From NCBI GenBank assembly GCA_024642205.1, contig JAHEBQ010000004.1:62001-126000 (forward strand): a stretch of DNA of 64,000 nt, given 5' to 3'. Positions 56,197 to 64,000 of this stretch are shown here, one piece after another. Source of the stretch: Planctomycetaceae bacterium. GTDB lineage: Bacteria; Planctomycetota; Planctomycetia; Pirellulales; Pirellulaceae. How positions within the stretch are numbered: position 1 is the first letter of the stretch; the number at the start of each line of letters is the position of its first letter. A program made the translations under genes and the position numbers. Under the pieces are notes generated by a model. That model ran no database searches, had not been told where the DNA came from, and saw only the letters and a list, made by a program, of their open reading frames with translations.

Positions 56197-56556
56197 TTAG
56201 TTGCTTTTGCAGGCAACAACTGGTTTGCGAACCGGAAGATGGTGATAAACCAAAAACACCAACCAGAAACCGGCGGCGCAGAAATAGAAACCCAAACCCG
56301 TGTGATCAGACACGAGCGACTCAAGGCAGAAATCAATCGTTAGCAGGGTGTGAATCGAAAATTCGAAACGGTTGCGAAAACAGGACTGAAAGACAAAACA
56401 ACTGACCAGCCAAGCCGTCGCGAAACCGGCTCCCAGGAACCGGACCTGCTCCGGATCCGCCAGGTTAAGCAAGTGGAAATACGTGAGATAAAGTCCCAGC
56501 AAATAAAGACTGACCGGGTACCAGGCGAGTTTGTCCAGATGTTTCATTGAATTCAT
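56197..56556 (-). CDS. Small membrane protein of unknown function
   Basis: 119 residues with about three hydrophobic helices: VSLYLLGLYLTYFHLLNLA, LGAGFATAWLVSCFVFQSCF, and GLGFYFCAAGFWLVFLVYHH. Residues between are few. I do not recognise a family. It is 107 bases downstream of the FadJ-like gene on the same strand and converges with the sigma-factor gene. Confidence 0.55.
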   Translation of the reverse strand: MNSMKHLDKLAWYPVSLYLLGLYLTYFHLLNLADPEQVRFLGAGFATAWLVSCFVFQSCFRNRFEFSIHTLLTIDFCLESLVSDHTGLGFYFCAAGFWLVFLVYHHLPVRKPVVACKSN

Positions 56557-56663
56557 GCGGGGATTCGGGCACTTTTTCGTGCAGAGTTGTTCCAGGGAAC
56601 CCTTTGCGGGTGTTGCAAACTCTGATAACGATGTCGTCCGGGGGATGAAGGCTCAATCTGCTT

Positions 56664-58772
56664 CTAGCGATAAAATTTTCCCTGTGCATCGGCGATCGCT
56701 TTGATCATCGTGTTGGGCGCCCTCCGTTCGTCAACTTCGCTGATGGCGTAAAGGGCTCGTTTGACCTGATCGATTCCAACCTGATCCGCCCAGAAGAGAA
56801 TGCCGCCTTGATGTTGTGGAAACGAAATTCCGTGAATGATGCACAAATCAATGTCACGATAGTCGTCCACAATCTCATCTTCAAGAAGGTTGGTCGCTTC
56901 CAAAACCATGGCTGACAAAATCTGAGTGGAGACCTGTTTTGAGTCGATCTCCAACGGTACCCGCGATTCATCACGATAACCGCTGATCAACTTCATCACG
57001 TCGTCGTTCCAGATCCGGTCGCCTCGAGGGTCGGGATAGTGGTAAAAACCTTTTCCCGTCTTGCGGCCGAGGCGACCGGATTTGACCATTTTTGGCAGGA
57101 TCGGTGAAAGCGTCACGCATTGCAAACCCGCTTCCCACATCGTTCGTCCGGCGTACATGCATGTATCGGCACCGATGACGTCGATGATTTCGAATGGGCC
57201 ACCCAGGAAGCCAAATTCGCGCATGGCTTCGTCGATCGTTTCAATCGAAACACCTTGCGTGAACAGCCGTATCGACTGGTCAATCATTGCTGCGAGCAAT
57301 CGATTGACGACGAAGCCAGCTCCATCGTTCATCGCGACCGGCATCTTGCGTAACGTTTTGATGAATCCAACCGCGGTCGCGATTGACTGTTCGGACGTCT
57401 CCGGGCCGCAAACCACCTCGACCAGGGACATCAGTTCGGGGTGGCAAAAATGGATCCCACAAAAGTTCTTCGGACGGGTCAAGAACCGGGCCAGATTCTC
57501 GATCGGGATCGCGGAAGTATTGGTCGCGATGATGGTGTTTTCGGTGACCGCGGCTTCGATCCTTTGCAGCACAATCTTTTTGACATCGATGGTCTCGACG
57601 ACAGATTCGATAACCAGTTCGGTGGCGCTGAAAGCGGAATAGTCGGTTGTTGCGGCGATCGATGCAGTGGATCCGTTAACGCCAAGTTCTGCCGCGACCG
57701 AATCCGCCAATCCCGGGGCGGCATCATGAATCACTACGGAGATTCCCCGGCTGAGACAGATTTCCGCGATCGCGCGACCCATCAAGCCGGCACCGACAAT
57801 GCCGACCGAGGAGATTTTCGCTGGTTGCAATTCCAAGTCGACGAGCCCCGGCTGCTTTTTGTTGTGGTCCACCAGGAAAAAGTGATTGAGTAACCCACGA
57901 CTGGCGGGGCTGCCCCAGACTTGTGCCATCGCGACGGATTCGGAATCCCAAGCCTGCTTGATCGGCAGCGGCGCGGTTCGCGCCAGATGTTCCAACACGA
58001 CCGTAGGTGCGTACGGAAATACGTCCTTGTTTTCAATGATTTGTTTGCCATACCGCACGACCATCGATTCGATATCGCCTGGATTGGAAACCGGATCCAT
58101 GATCACACGTCGGTCGTGCACGAATGACTCGGATGTCGATACGCGGCCGATCATTGCGATGGCTTCTTCGATCAGCTTGTCTTGATCAACGACGGCATCC
58201 ACGAAGCCCATGTTCCTGGATTCTTCGGCCGAAACCAATCGACCGCTGGTGATCAGATCGGTGGCAACTTCAAGACTCGCGATCCGTGGAAGCCTCGCGG
58301 TTCCGGCCCAGCCCGGAACCAGTCCCAGCTTGACCTCCGGAAGTCCCAGGATCGTTCGGCGGTCGTGACTGGCGATTCGGCAGTCGCACCAAAGTGCCAG
58401 TTCGAGCCCTCCTCCAACGCAGGCGCCATGAATGGCTGAAACCGAAACAAATGGACATCGGCTGAACCGGGCCATCACTGCCCTGCCCTTTTCGCAAAAC
58501 TCGACGATCTTTTTGTCGGGCCAGTCCAGGGTCCCCACGATCTTCTTGAGGTCGGCGCCGGCAACGAAAATCGTGGGCTTCGCCGAAAACAGTATCACGC
58601 CTTTCAGGTCATCACGCTCGGCCAGTCGTGCCATCGCTTGATCCAGTTCGGTGAACAACTGATCGTTCAGGATGTTGGCACCCGAACCCGGTAGGTCCAT
58701 TGTGATCAGCGCGATTCCGGGCTGAAGTTGTTTCACCGTTACAGCAGGAATTGATTCTTCAGTCATCTTCAT
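56664..58772 (-). CDS. Bifunctional enoyl-CoA hydratase/3-hydroxyacyl-CoA dehydrogenase (FadJ-like)
   Basis: 702 residues, the usual length of FadJ/FadB alpha subunits. The N-terminal crotonase domain has FVAGADLKKI (oxyanion hole), IHGACVGGGLELALWCDCRI and LGLPEVKLGLVPGWAGT with its acidic residues. The dehydrogenase part starts at about 320 with VGIVGAGLMGRAIAE (NAD Rossmann motif). The catalytic segment reads HFCHPELMSLVEVV where NPVH(R/M)MxLVE is usual, so the canonical His is shifted or lost. It works in fatty acid beta-oxidation. Either ATG (58772 or 58766) may be used. No thiolase partner is adjacent. Confidence 0.9.
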   Translation of the reverse strand: MKMTEESIPAVTVKQLQPGIALITMDLPGSGANILNDQLFTELDQAMARLAERDDLKGVILFSAKPTIFVAGADLKKIVGTLDWPDKKIVEFCEKGRAVMARFSRCPFVSVSAIHGACVGGGLELALWCDCRIASHDRRTILGLPEVKLGLVPGWAGTARLPRIASLEVATDLITSGRLVSAEESRNMGFVDAVVDQDKLIEEAIAMIGRVSTSESFVHDRRVIMDPVSNPGDIESMVVRYGKQIIENKDVFPYAPTVVLEHLARTAPLPIKQAWDSESVAMAQVWGSPASRGLLNHFFLVDHNKKQPGLVDLELQPAKISSVGIVGAGLMGRAIAEICLSRGISVVIHDAAPGLADSVAAELGVNGSTASIAATTDYSAFSATELVIESVVETIDVKKIVLQRIEAAVTENTIIATNTSAIPIENLARFLTRPKNFCGIHFCHPELMSLVEVVCGPETSEQSIATAVGFIKTLRKMPVAMNDGAGFVVNRLLAAMIDQSIRLFTQGVSIETIDEAMREFGFLGGPFEIIDVIGADTCMYAGRTMWEAGLQCVTLSPILPKMVKSGRLGRKTGKGFYHYPDPRGDRIWNDDVMKLISGYRDESRVPLEIDSKQVSTQILSAMVLEATNLLEDEIVDDYRDIDLCIIHGISFPQHQGGILFWADQVGIDQVKRALYAISEVDERRAPNTMIKAIADAQGKFYR

Positions 58773-58871
58773 GGGTGGGTTGGGTTCGCTGCGTTAAGTC
58801 TCAGCCATGCTAGATGCCGGTGACATCGAATTAAAGGCAGGGCAACAGCCGGGAATCGAGGCCGGCGAAGA

Positions 58872-58880
58872 TGCTATACT
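58872..58880 (+). promoter_or_regulatory. Extended -10 of the DUF4430 lipoprotein gene
   Basis: TGCTATACT (extended -10, TGn plus TATACT) lies about 46 bases before the ATG at 58927. No strong -35. Confidence 0.42.
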
Positions 58881-58926
58881 AAAGGTCGACGTTGCGAATG
58901 AACTAACAGGAAAATGTGAGTTTATC

Positions 58927-59370
58927 ATGATGAACAAGGCTCGGGCAGTTTCTTGGGTTTTCCTTGCTTGTGTTACTTGTATGGTCGCTGGTTGTGAGAA
59001 AGAGTTTCAATCCAATGCCGCCAAACCCGGCAGTTCGACGGTGACCGGAACGGTTCGGCTGGAAATTCAGTTCAACGCTCAGCGAAACAACATCGACCTC
59101 GAAGTCCCCTGCGATTCGGATTCAACGGTCTATACGGTTTTGGTTCGGGCCCAGACTCAGGGGGATCTCGAATTCGAATCGACGGGGCGGAAGGCCGGCG
59201 AGATAATGGTGACCTCGATTGAAAGCGTAAAAAACCTGGCCTCGGCGGGTGACAACTGGGTTTACCGTGTCAACGGAAAACTGGGCGACAAAAGTTCCGG
59301 CCTTTATCCAGTCAGCCCCGGTGACCAGGTGCTTTGGGTGTTCGGCCAGTACTCGGAAAACAAAGATTAG
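58927..59370 (+). CDS. DUF4430-domain lipoprotein
   Basis: 147 residues from the ATG at 58927 or the next ATG. The signal AVSWVFLACVTCMVAGC ends with a lipobox Cys. The rest is a DUF4430-like domain (transcobalamin C-terminal fold): VRLEIQFNAQRNNIDLEVPC, TVYTVLVRAQTQGD, then the typical GDNWVYRVNGKLGDKSSGLY and GDQVLWVFGQYSE. Such domains bind corrinoids or related ligands in some families. The adjacent downstream gene encodes a DUF6580 membrane protein, suggesting a joint uptake function. Confidence 0.8.
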   Translation: MMNKARAVSWVFLACVTCMVAGCEKEFQSNAAKPGSSTVTGTVRLEIQFNAQRNNIDLEVPCDSDSTVYTVLVRAQTQGDLEFESTGRKAGEIMVTSIESVKNLASAGDNWVYRVNGKLGDKSSGLYPVSPGDQVLWVFGQYSENKD

Positions 59371-59528
59371 GCCAGTCTGACGCTGGCGTTTGCGTCATGG
59401 GATTCAGGCCGGCCTCAATGTCGGTGCTTCCACCCGATTGACCATTATCGGACAATCCAGCGAAGGACATGGATCAAACGTTTCGACGAACGGATGTCGG
59501 TTGATTGTGTGGCGGTAATCCGACCAGT

Positions 59529-59537
59529 TGGTATACT
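59529..59537 (+). promoter_or_regulatory. Extended -10 of the DUF6580 gene
   Basis: TGGTATACT (TGn plus TATACT) about 75 bases before the ATG at 59612. A similar element precedes the DUF4430 gene. No strong -35 seen. Confidence 0.4.
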
Positions 59538-59611
59538 ACGTGACCTAGGTTGAGCCATTTTTGGCCATTCCCGTCATTCATCCAAGACCCGGAATTCGGG
59601 TTTCAAAATCC

Positions 59612-60256
59612 ATGAAAAAACCAACCTTACCCATCCAGACTCAGAACCTGGCACGCTTCGAACAACAGTGGCTGGTTCAGTTCGGCGTTTTCTTACTGAT
59701 TGTGATCCTTGGACTCGCCAGTCGGTTTTGGATGGTCGACATGCCAAATTTCAAGCCGGTGGCCGCGTTGATCCTGTTTGGAGGTTTCTTTTTTCGCCGA
59801 TCCTGGGCGGCAGCGATCGGGCTGATCGTCATCATGCTTTTGAGTGATCTCAAGCTTGGCGTGTACGACTGGAAGTTGTCGGCCTGCGTTTACACCAGCC
59901 TGGCGATCGCCGCCGGGTTGGGGGTCTGGATCCGGCGGTCAATCGAGAACGGTTCGCCGACTCACATGGGTTTTCAACAGGCCACTCGTTTTGCGATCGC
60001 ATCGCTAATCATGTCGACGGTATTCTATGTTCTAACCAACGGTGCAGTCTGGTGGATCGGACAATGGTATTCCGTGACTTGGTCCGGGATGGTCGCCTGT
60101 TATACTGCCGGATTGCCCTTTTATCGCGCGACATTGTTGGGCGATCTATTCTTTACGGGGGCACTCGTCGGTGGCTATTGCGTCTTTGAAACGCTGCAGT
60201 TGCGATATGCAAAACGTCGGCAGGCCGCCGAATTATTGGTGGTTTCAGGCGCTTGA
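59612..60256 (+). CDS. DUF6580-family membrane protein (ECF S-component-like)
   Basis: About 214 residues from the ATG at 59612; a TTG at 59561 is also in frame. About five to six hydrophobic helices are visible: FGVFLLIVILGLASRFW, FKPVAALILFGGFFFRRSW, AAAIGLIVIMLLSD, ACVYTSLAIAAGLGVW and FYVLTNGAVWW. The FKPVAALILFGG and LLSDLKLGVYDW patterns fit the DUF6580 family of putative transport proteins. The DUF4430 lipoprotein just upstream may supply its ligand. ATPase and T components are not seen nearby. Confidence 0.78.
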   Translation: MKKPTLPIQTQNLARFEQQWLVQFGVFLLIVILGLASRFWMVDMPNFKPVAALILFGGFFFRRSWAAAIGLIVIMLLSDLKLGVYDWKLSACVYTSLAIAAGLGVWIRRSIENGSPTHMGFQQATRFAIASLIMSTVFYVLTNGAVWWIGQWYSVTWSGMVACYTAGLPFYRATLLGDLFFTGALVGGYCVFETLQLRYAKRRQAAELLVVSGA

Positions 60257-60549
60257 ACCAGAGATTCTTGTGGCGCTCGCCAAAGGATGGAATCGGCGAC
60301 GAATGAAACAATCTGTCTATCAATTGGATGGTCCTTGCGATCGTGATTGGATACCGGCAACGGCCTCCATTCGATCTTGTCGAGACGGTGTAATCTGACC
60401 CCGGGATCAACCGCGGAATGTCAAGTTCTGCAGCAACTGCATCCGCGATTTAGTCAATTGAAATGTCGGTTTGGCGGTCACTCCCGCAACAACGCTACGA
60501 CCGAAGAAGCCACGACTCTTTACAAGGCCGCTAACAACAGGATTTTCTC

Positions 60550-62361
60550 TCAGCCAGCTGGAGTTGCTGGAGCATCTGCGACGGCAGGGATTGCTGGTGC
60601 TCCGCCGGGGGCTCCGGCTGGATCTCCTTCCGGCTCACCATTCTGTGTTCGCACATAACTGTTGAGAGTTTTCCCGGTTTTGGCGCAGAGGTCAATTAAC
60701 TGCTGGGTGATACTGACGGGTTCCTGATCCATAACGGGGAAGTCGTCGGTCTTCTTTGCTTCAAGGTCGATAATTCCAGTATTTGATTCTGTGAGCGAGT
60801 TGTTCAGTTCCGGCAGGACTTTTGCGATAAACGCCTGGCCGTTCGCATCAACCAACAGGTTCAATCCTTCCGTTCCGGTGCTTCCTCCCAGAATCTGGGC
60901 GCCAGTAAATGCCAACGATTTGATTCGCCGTCGGATGATGTTGAGCTGATAAACGGGCAATTCGACCATTGGTCCTGAGGGCATTCCACCGCTCATTCCA
61001 ATGCCCCCTCCGAATCCGCCGCCGCCCGGATTGAAACCCATGTCCAAGCCAAAGCCACCGCCCGGTGGACCACCTCCAATACCGCCTCCGCCTTTGCCAC
61101 CCATTCCTCCACCGCCTCCACCTTTTCCACCCATTCCGCCGCCTTTTCCACCCATTCCGCCCATGCCTCCTCCGCCGGTGAATGCTGCTCCGGTTTGTCC
61201 AGCTTGATTGGCTTCATAATTCGTGCCGGTTACGGTGAGATCCACGTCTTCAAACAACAGCTCTCGATAAACGAGATTGTCGACTGCTGCCTTGATTGCC
61301 TTGGACTCATTTTCAAATGACGCAGCAAGAAACTCGGTAATCGCTAACGTTACTTCCATGTTTTTTGCCAGGCTATCGGTGCTGAGGTTAAGCTTTCCGA
61401 TTGCTTCGAGGGCGTCGAACCGCAACCAGATCCCGGCGTCTTCGGATTTCAGAACGGCGATCACGCGGTCAACCGAACGTGGATCACCAATCAAACCAAT
61501 TAACTGCATCCCCCGTCGTTTTAGCCAGTAACTCAAATCGTCGGTCTTGGGGTCATCGAGAAATCCCAAGGCCGTTTGCAACAAGGCTTGTTTGTCGGCG
61601 GCCGAAATCTGGCCACCAACCGCACGGTCAACTTCGACGTGGCGCTGAATGCCGGCCAATGCGGCGACTTTTAAATAAGCGGGAAACGATTTGGTGTCTG
61701 GGGAATCCAGGATTTTTCGCAGGCTATCGAACGCCGTTTTCGAGGGCACGGGCAATTGAACCGGGGTTCGAACCGGCGCAACCTGGTCGAGCATTCCCAG
61801 CAGGTAAACAGCGTTCAGGCGGGCGGCTGGATGAAGAGAACTGTCTGCGCAGATTTTCTGGGTCGCATTGATCGTCAAATCGATCATCCCGTTTCGCACG
61901 TTTCCGCTAACCGTTGGACTGAGAAAATCTTTGATGAATTTCGTTCTTCGTTCTCCCAGTGTTGACAGGACTCGACTGTCCAATGTCGTCATCGACGGGA
62001 ATTCGAATCCGTCAAAGTAATCAGCGATAATTGGATCCGAGATGCTCCCGTTGCTGTTGAGAATCGTTTTTACTTTTGCCAAGGAATCTCGCTGGTTTCG
62101 CTCGGCATCTCGACTGTCCTTTTTGTAACTCGCGATTTCGGCGGCATCCGCGTTATAGGGCGGAAGCTCGACGCTATACTTCTTGGCCACTTCCAGGGAG
62201 GCAAACTGCGGATTTTGGGCCAAAGCGAGCTGGCAGAATGTCGCCGAAGCGATGGCTGCAACCAGCCAAACCAAAATGCCATAAAATGCGCTTCTGGCGT
62301 GCGAATGAATACTGGAGATCAAAATCGTCTTCGCGGGATGAACGGAATTTTGATGGGCCAT
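60550..62361 (-). CDS. Exported HEAT-like protein with glycine-rich insert
   Basis: About 603 residues from the ATG at 62361, which follows GGAGG by five bases. The signal segment is AFYGILVWLVAAIASATFC, then QLALAQ. A helical, HEAT-like region follows (LHPAARLNAVYLLGMLDQVA, RRGMQLIGLIGDPRSVDRVI, LRFDALEAIGKLNLS). In the middle, about 70 residues are Gly/Met/Lys-rich (GGMGGKGG repeats). The last 130 residues are mixed, ending in an Ala/Pro-rich tail. No known domain with enzymatic activity. Confidence 0.75.
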   Translation of the reverse strand: MAHQNSVHPAKTILISSIHSHARSAFYGILVWLVAAIASATFCQLALAQNPQFASLEVAKKYSVELPPYNADAAEIASYKKDSRDAERNQRDSLAKVKTILNSNGSISDPIIADYFDGFEFPSMTTLDSRVLSTLGERRTKFIKDFLSPTVSGNVRNGMIDLTINATQKICADSSLHPAARLNAVYLLGMLDQVAPVRTPVQLPVPSKTAFDSLRKILDSPDTKSFPAYLKVAALAGIQRHVEVDRAVGGQISAADKQALLQTALGFLDDPKTDDLSYWLKRRGMQLIGLIGDPRSVDRVIAVLKSEDAGIWLRFDALEAIGKLNLSTDSLAKNMEVTLAITEFLAASFENESKAIKAAVDNLVYRELLFEDVDLTVTGTNYEANQAGQTGAAFTGGGGMGGMGGKGGGMGGKGGGGGGMGGKGGGGIGGGPPGGGFGLDMGFNPGGGGFGGGIGMSGGMPSGPMVELPVYQLNIIRRRIKSLAFTGAQILGGSTGTEGLNLLVDANGQAFIAKVLPELNNSLTESNTGIIDLEAKKTDDFPVMDQEPVSITQQLIDLCAKTGKTLNSYVRTQNGEPEGDPAGAPGGAPAIPAVADAPATPAG

Positions 62362-62788
62362 GAATGCCTCCATTTGGAATTGTCTCATATAGAATTCTTG
62401 GGATGCTGCGACATGAGGCCTGGAAGCATAGCCGCGACTTTCCAGCTATTGCTAGGATACTCGTTTTCCAATCGAATTGTCAATTTTTTGTGGCTTTTCT
62501 GAGGGATGTTCCACCATTGGAATCCGATTAATTGGCTCGCGTCGATTTCGGTTTGCAGGCAAAACGTGCTGGCGCCTGCCAGAGATCCATCCAACGGCTG
62601 CCCGAACTGAGGTTTCTGAAGAAATCAGACATTCCGTATATTCGTTCAATCTGATCGAGGGTCTGATTGAACTGATTCTGATCGAGAATTCGGTTTTCGG
62701 TCGGATCCAAAACCCGGTCGGATCCAAAACCCGGTCGGATCCAAAACGAGCCTCAGCCCACCTCACCTGATGAAACCGGAGCAATTCG
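62362..62788. other. Divergent intergenic region
   Basis: About 427 bases between divergent genes. Near its right end is a 17-base tandem repeat. Nothing else is recognisable. Confidence 0.5.
62699..62749 (+). repeat. 17-base tandem repeat upstream of a secreted protein gene
   Basis: Three copies of GGTCGGATCCAAAACCC, at 62699-62715, 62716-62732 and 62733-62749 (the last ends CGA). They lie 40 bases before the TTG start of the next gene, where a regulatory effect would be possible. Confidence 0.9.
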
Positions 62789-63631
62789 TTGAAAACTCAA
62801 TTGGAAAAGTCGGTCTGTCATCGTATCCAATCCAGCGGGAATTGGATACTTATCGTATTCCTGTGTCTTCCAGGTGTATTAAAAGGACAGGCATTTGACC
62901 AGCAGGCGGCCCAAAAAGGACAGGCATTTAACGATCCGGCTGCCCCAAAAGGACAGGCAATTGACGATCCGGCTGCCCCAAAAGGACAGGCAATTGAGTC
63001 CGCTGCCGCCGACTCAGTCCTGTCCAATCAGGCTCTGATTGATGAAATCAACGCAATCCGAAATCAACTCGGGGGTGGAATCAGAGACCAACTTCGGGAT
63101 CTCGATTTTGGAAAACAACTTGAGATCCAGTTGAAAAACGATTTCGAGCGGGAGTTGAACCGGCTGGCCGTTCAAGACGCTGGAAATCACAAACCAGGCG
63201 TCGGTCAGAAGGACTCTAATTTCCCAGGAGCGGCTCCTCCAAGTGACCGACCGTACGCGATCGGACCGGGCAATCGAGAGGGCCACCCGCAACACCCCGA
63301 CGTTCCGTTTCGATTTGAGCCCAGAACCGGGGTCGGGCCCGGATTTGGCCCTCCTCCCAGGATGTTCAATTTCCACCGACCAATAGGACACGAATCCGCT
63401 TACCCCTCCCAGAACCCGGATTCCCGTGCACCCGGTGCCCACCGCTCATCCAATCCCGTTGGACCCCTGCGTTCGGCAGCACGTCGAATCGATCAGATCG
63501 CAGCTGATCTGGAGGAGGTCGGTTTATATGCGGAAGCTGATTCGGCTCGCGAGCAGGCCCGCCGTTTTTGGCTCAATGCCCGCCAACTGGAAAACAACGG
63601 TCAATCTGCGAACCATCCGCGCAATCGTTAG
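62789..63631 (+). CDS. Exported proline/glycine-rich protein with an 11-residue repeat
   Basis: 280 residues. The TTG start at 62789 has GGAG seven bases upstream, and an ATG at 62770 is out of frame with early stops, so TTG is preferred. The signal segment is WILIVFLCLPGVLKGQAF. It is followed by four copies of an 11-residue unit with core KGQA(F/I)xxxAA. A helical stretch (IRDQLRDLDFGKQLEIQLKN) and a Pro/Gly/Asn-rich part come next, then a helical end (RIDQIAADLEEVGLYAEADS). No family recognised. Confidence 0.7.
   Translation: MKTQLEKSVCHRIQSSGNWILIVFLCLPGVLKGQAFDQQAAQKGQAFNDPAAPKGQAIDDPAAPKGQAIESAAADSVLSNQALIDEINAIRNQLGGGIRDQLRDLDFGKQLEIQLKNDFERELNRLAVQDAGNHKPGVGQKDSNFPGAAPPSDRPYAIGPGNREGHPQHPDVPFRFEPRTGVGPGFGPPPRMFNFHRPIGHESAYPSQNPDSRAPGAHRSSNPVGPLRSAARRIDQIAADLEEVGLYAEADSAREQARRFWLNARQLENNGQSANHPRNR
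62881..63012 (+). repeat. 33-base coding tandem repeat
   Basis: Four units begin with AAAAGGACAGGCA at 62881, 62914, 62947 and 62980. The 33-base period encodes the 11-residue repeat of the exported protein; units 2 and 3 are nearly identical, suggesting recent duplication. Confidence 0.88.
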
Positions 63632-64000
63632 CTCCCTAAAAACCTATCATCGTTGGAATGCCCCCCGGGAGCCGCCTGATGTCAGGGAATTTGACAAGCG
63701 GCCAGGATCTCTTGGATCAGACGAATTGAACGGAAAAATGCGTGTCAAATTGATTTGGCTCCCTCCCAATCCTGCGACTGAAGGTTCCATTAAGCTGATG
63801 GTTCTCAACCTTCGAGTCACCCTCTCGGTATAATTGATCCTCCCACCTCAATCCAGTTTGCCTCCGGGATATAACAAAAGATCTGATCGATCGGAGATTT
63901 CATTCCCTTGCGGATTTGATTGACAAGTGTGTCGACGATGGATCAAGATACACTCGCAGTTTGTTTTTGAAGTGCCGCGCTTCTTCCAGCCTCGTGCGCG
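63632..64000. other. Region at the window end without a recognised gene
   Basis: 369 bases. A plus-strand frame to 63833 mostly overlaps the preceding gene in another frame and has no family character. Nothing else is supported. Confidence 0.45.

Noticed and set aside
58773-58926. Possible cobalamin riboswitch before the DUF4430 gene
   Set aside because: No B12-box-like core is visible; only GC-rich short complementary pieces.
63426-63833. 135-codon frame near the window end
   Set aside because: Mostly an alternative frame of the secreted repeat protein; residues after it have no family character.

Overview
The window looks like a planctomycete chromosome, most likely from the Pirellulaceae or a near relative. 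This is inferred from gene content, not from a database search. The markers are a very large PVC-type haem-binding dehydrogenase with HEAT repeats and a C-terminal CxxCH site (30381-34466), a secreted RTX-like protein with an N-terminal LERRHLLA motif (27672-29945), a DUF4159 protein, a sortilin-like propeller protein, several secreted proteins of unknown function, FHA proteins, and two ClpP genes beside trigger factor. Coding density is moderate, operons are short, strands alternate often, and many starts are TTG or GTG. No phage, insertion sequence, integrase, rRNA or CRISPR array was seen. One tRNA is present, tRNA-Gly(GCC).

Layout. 1-2045: two tandem McsB-type protein arginine kinases; the first is cut by the window edge and carries a UVR-like tail. 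2235-11589: a plus-strand series with an acyl-activating enzyme, an aldehyde dehydrogenase, an iron-type alcohol dehydrogenase, a secreted PQQ-type propeller, a HemN/HemW-like radical SAM enzyme overlapping a GcvH-like lipoyl-carrier gene, an FHA protein and a two-cluster ferredoxin. 11824-13461: a solitary adenine DNA methyltransferase. 13658-18132 (minus): a membrane protein, a second radical SAM enzyme, a glycosyltransferase and an EamA exporter. 18630-19969: thyA-folA. 20081-23308: a sortilin-like propeller. 23720-27271: hpf-ptsN-HPr, then RNase E/G behind a long leader. 27672-34466: the divergent RTX protein and haem-binding dehydrogenase. 34658-39805: a MazG-like pyrophosphatase, a DUF4159 protein, a dicarboxylate/amino acid symporter and a protease-like protein lacking its serine. 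39991-44603 (minus): three tandem secreted cyclophilins followed by nth. 44765-49241: rsmD and two unknown exported proteins. 49458-53356 (minus): OsmC, clpP1, clpP2 and tig, with the tRNA just beyond. 54288-63631: an FHA protein, a sigma factor, a FadJ-like beta-oxidation enzyme, a DUF4430/DUF6580 pair, and two secreted low-complexity proteins.

How genes may work together. McsB marks proteins with phosphoarginine for ClpCP degradation in Firmicutes, and this window carries both McsB paralogues and two ClpP subunits, though about 48 kb apart. The acyl-activating enzyme, aldehyde dehydrogenase and alcohol dehydrogenase could form an acid-to-aldehyde-to-alcohol route. The adjacent radical SAM, lipoyl-carrier-like and ferredoxin genes could form a separate or linked redox module. 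That block is the best candidate for an undescribed system here, but its substrate cannot be read from the sequence. A recurring theme is paralogues or family members with altered catalytic motifs: cyclophilins 2 and 3, the McsB copy, the trypsin-like protein, RsmD, and the C-terminal domain of the RTX protein.
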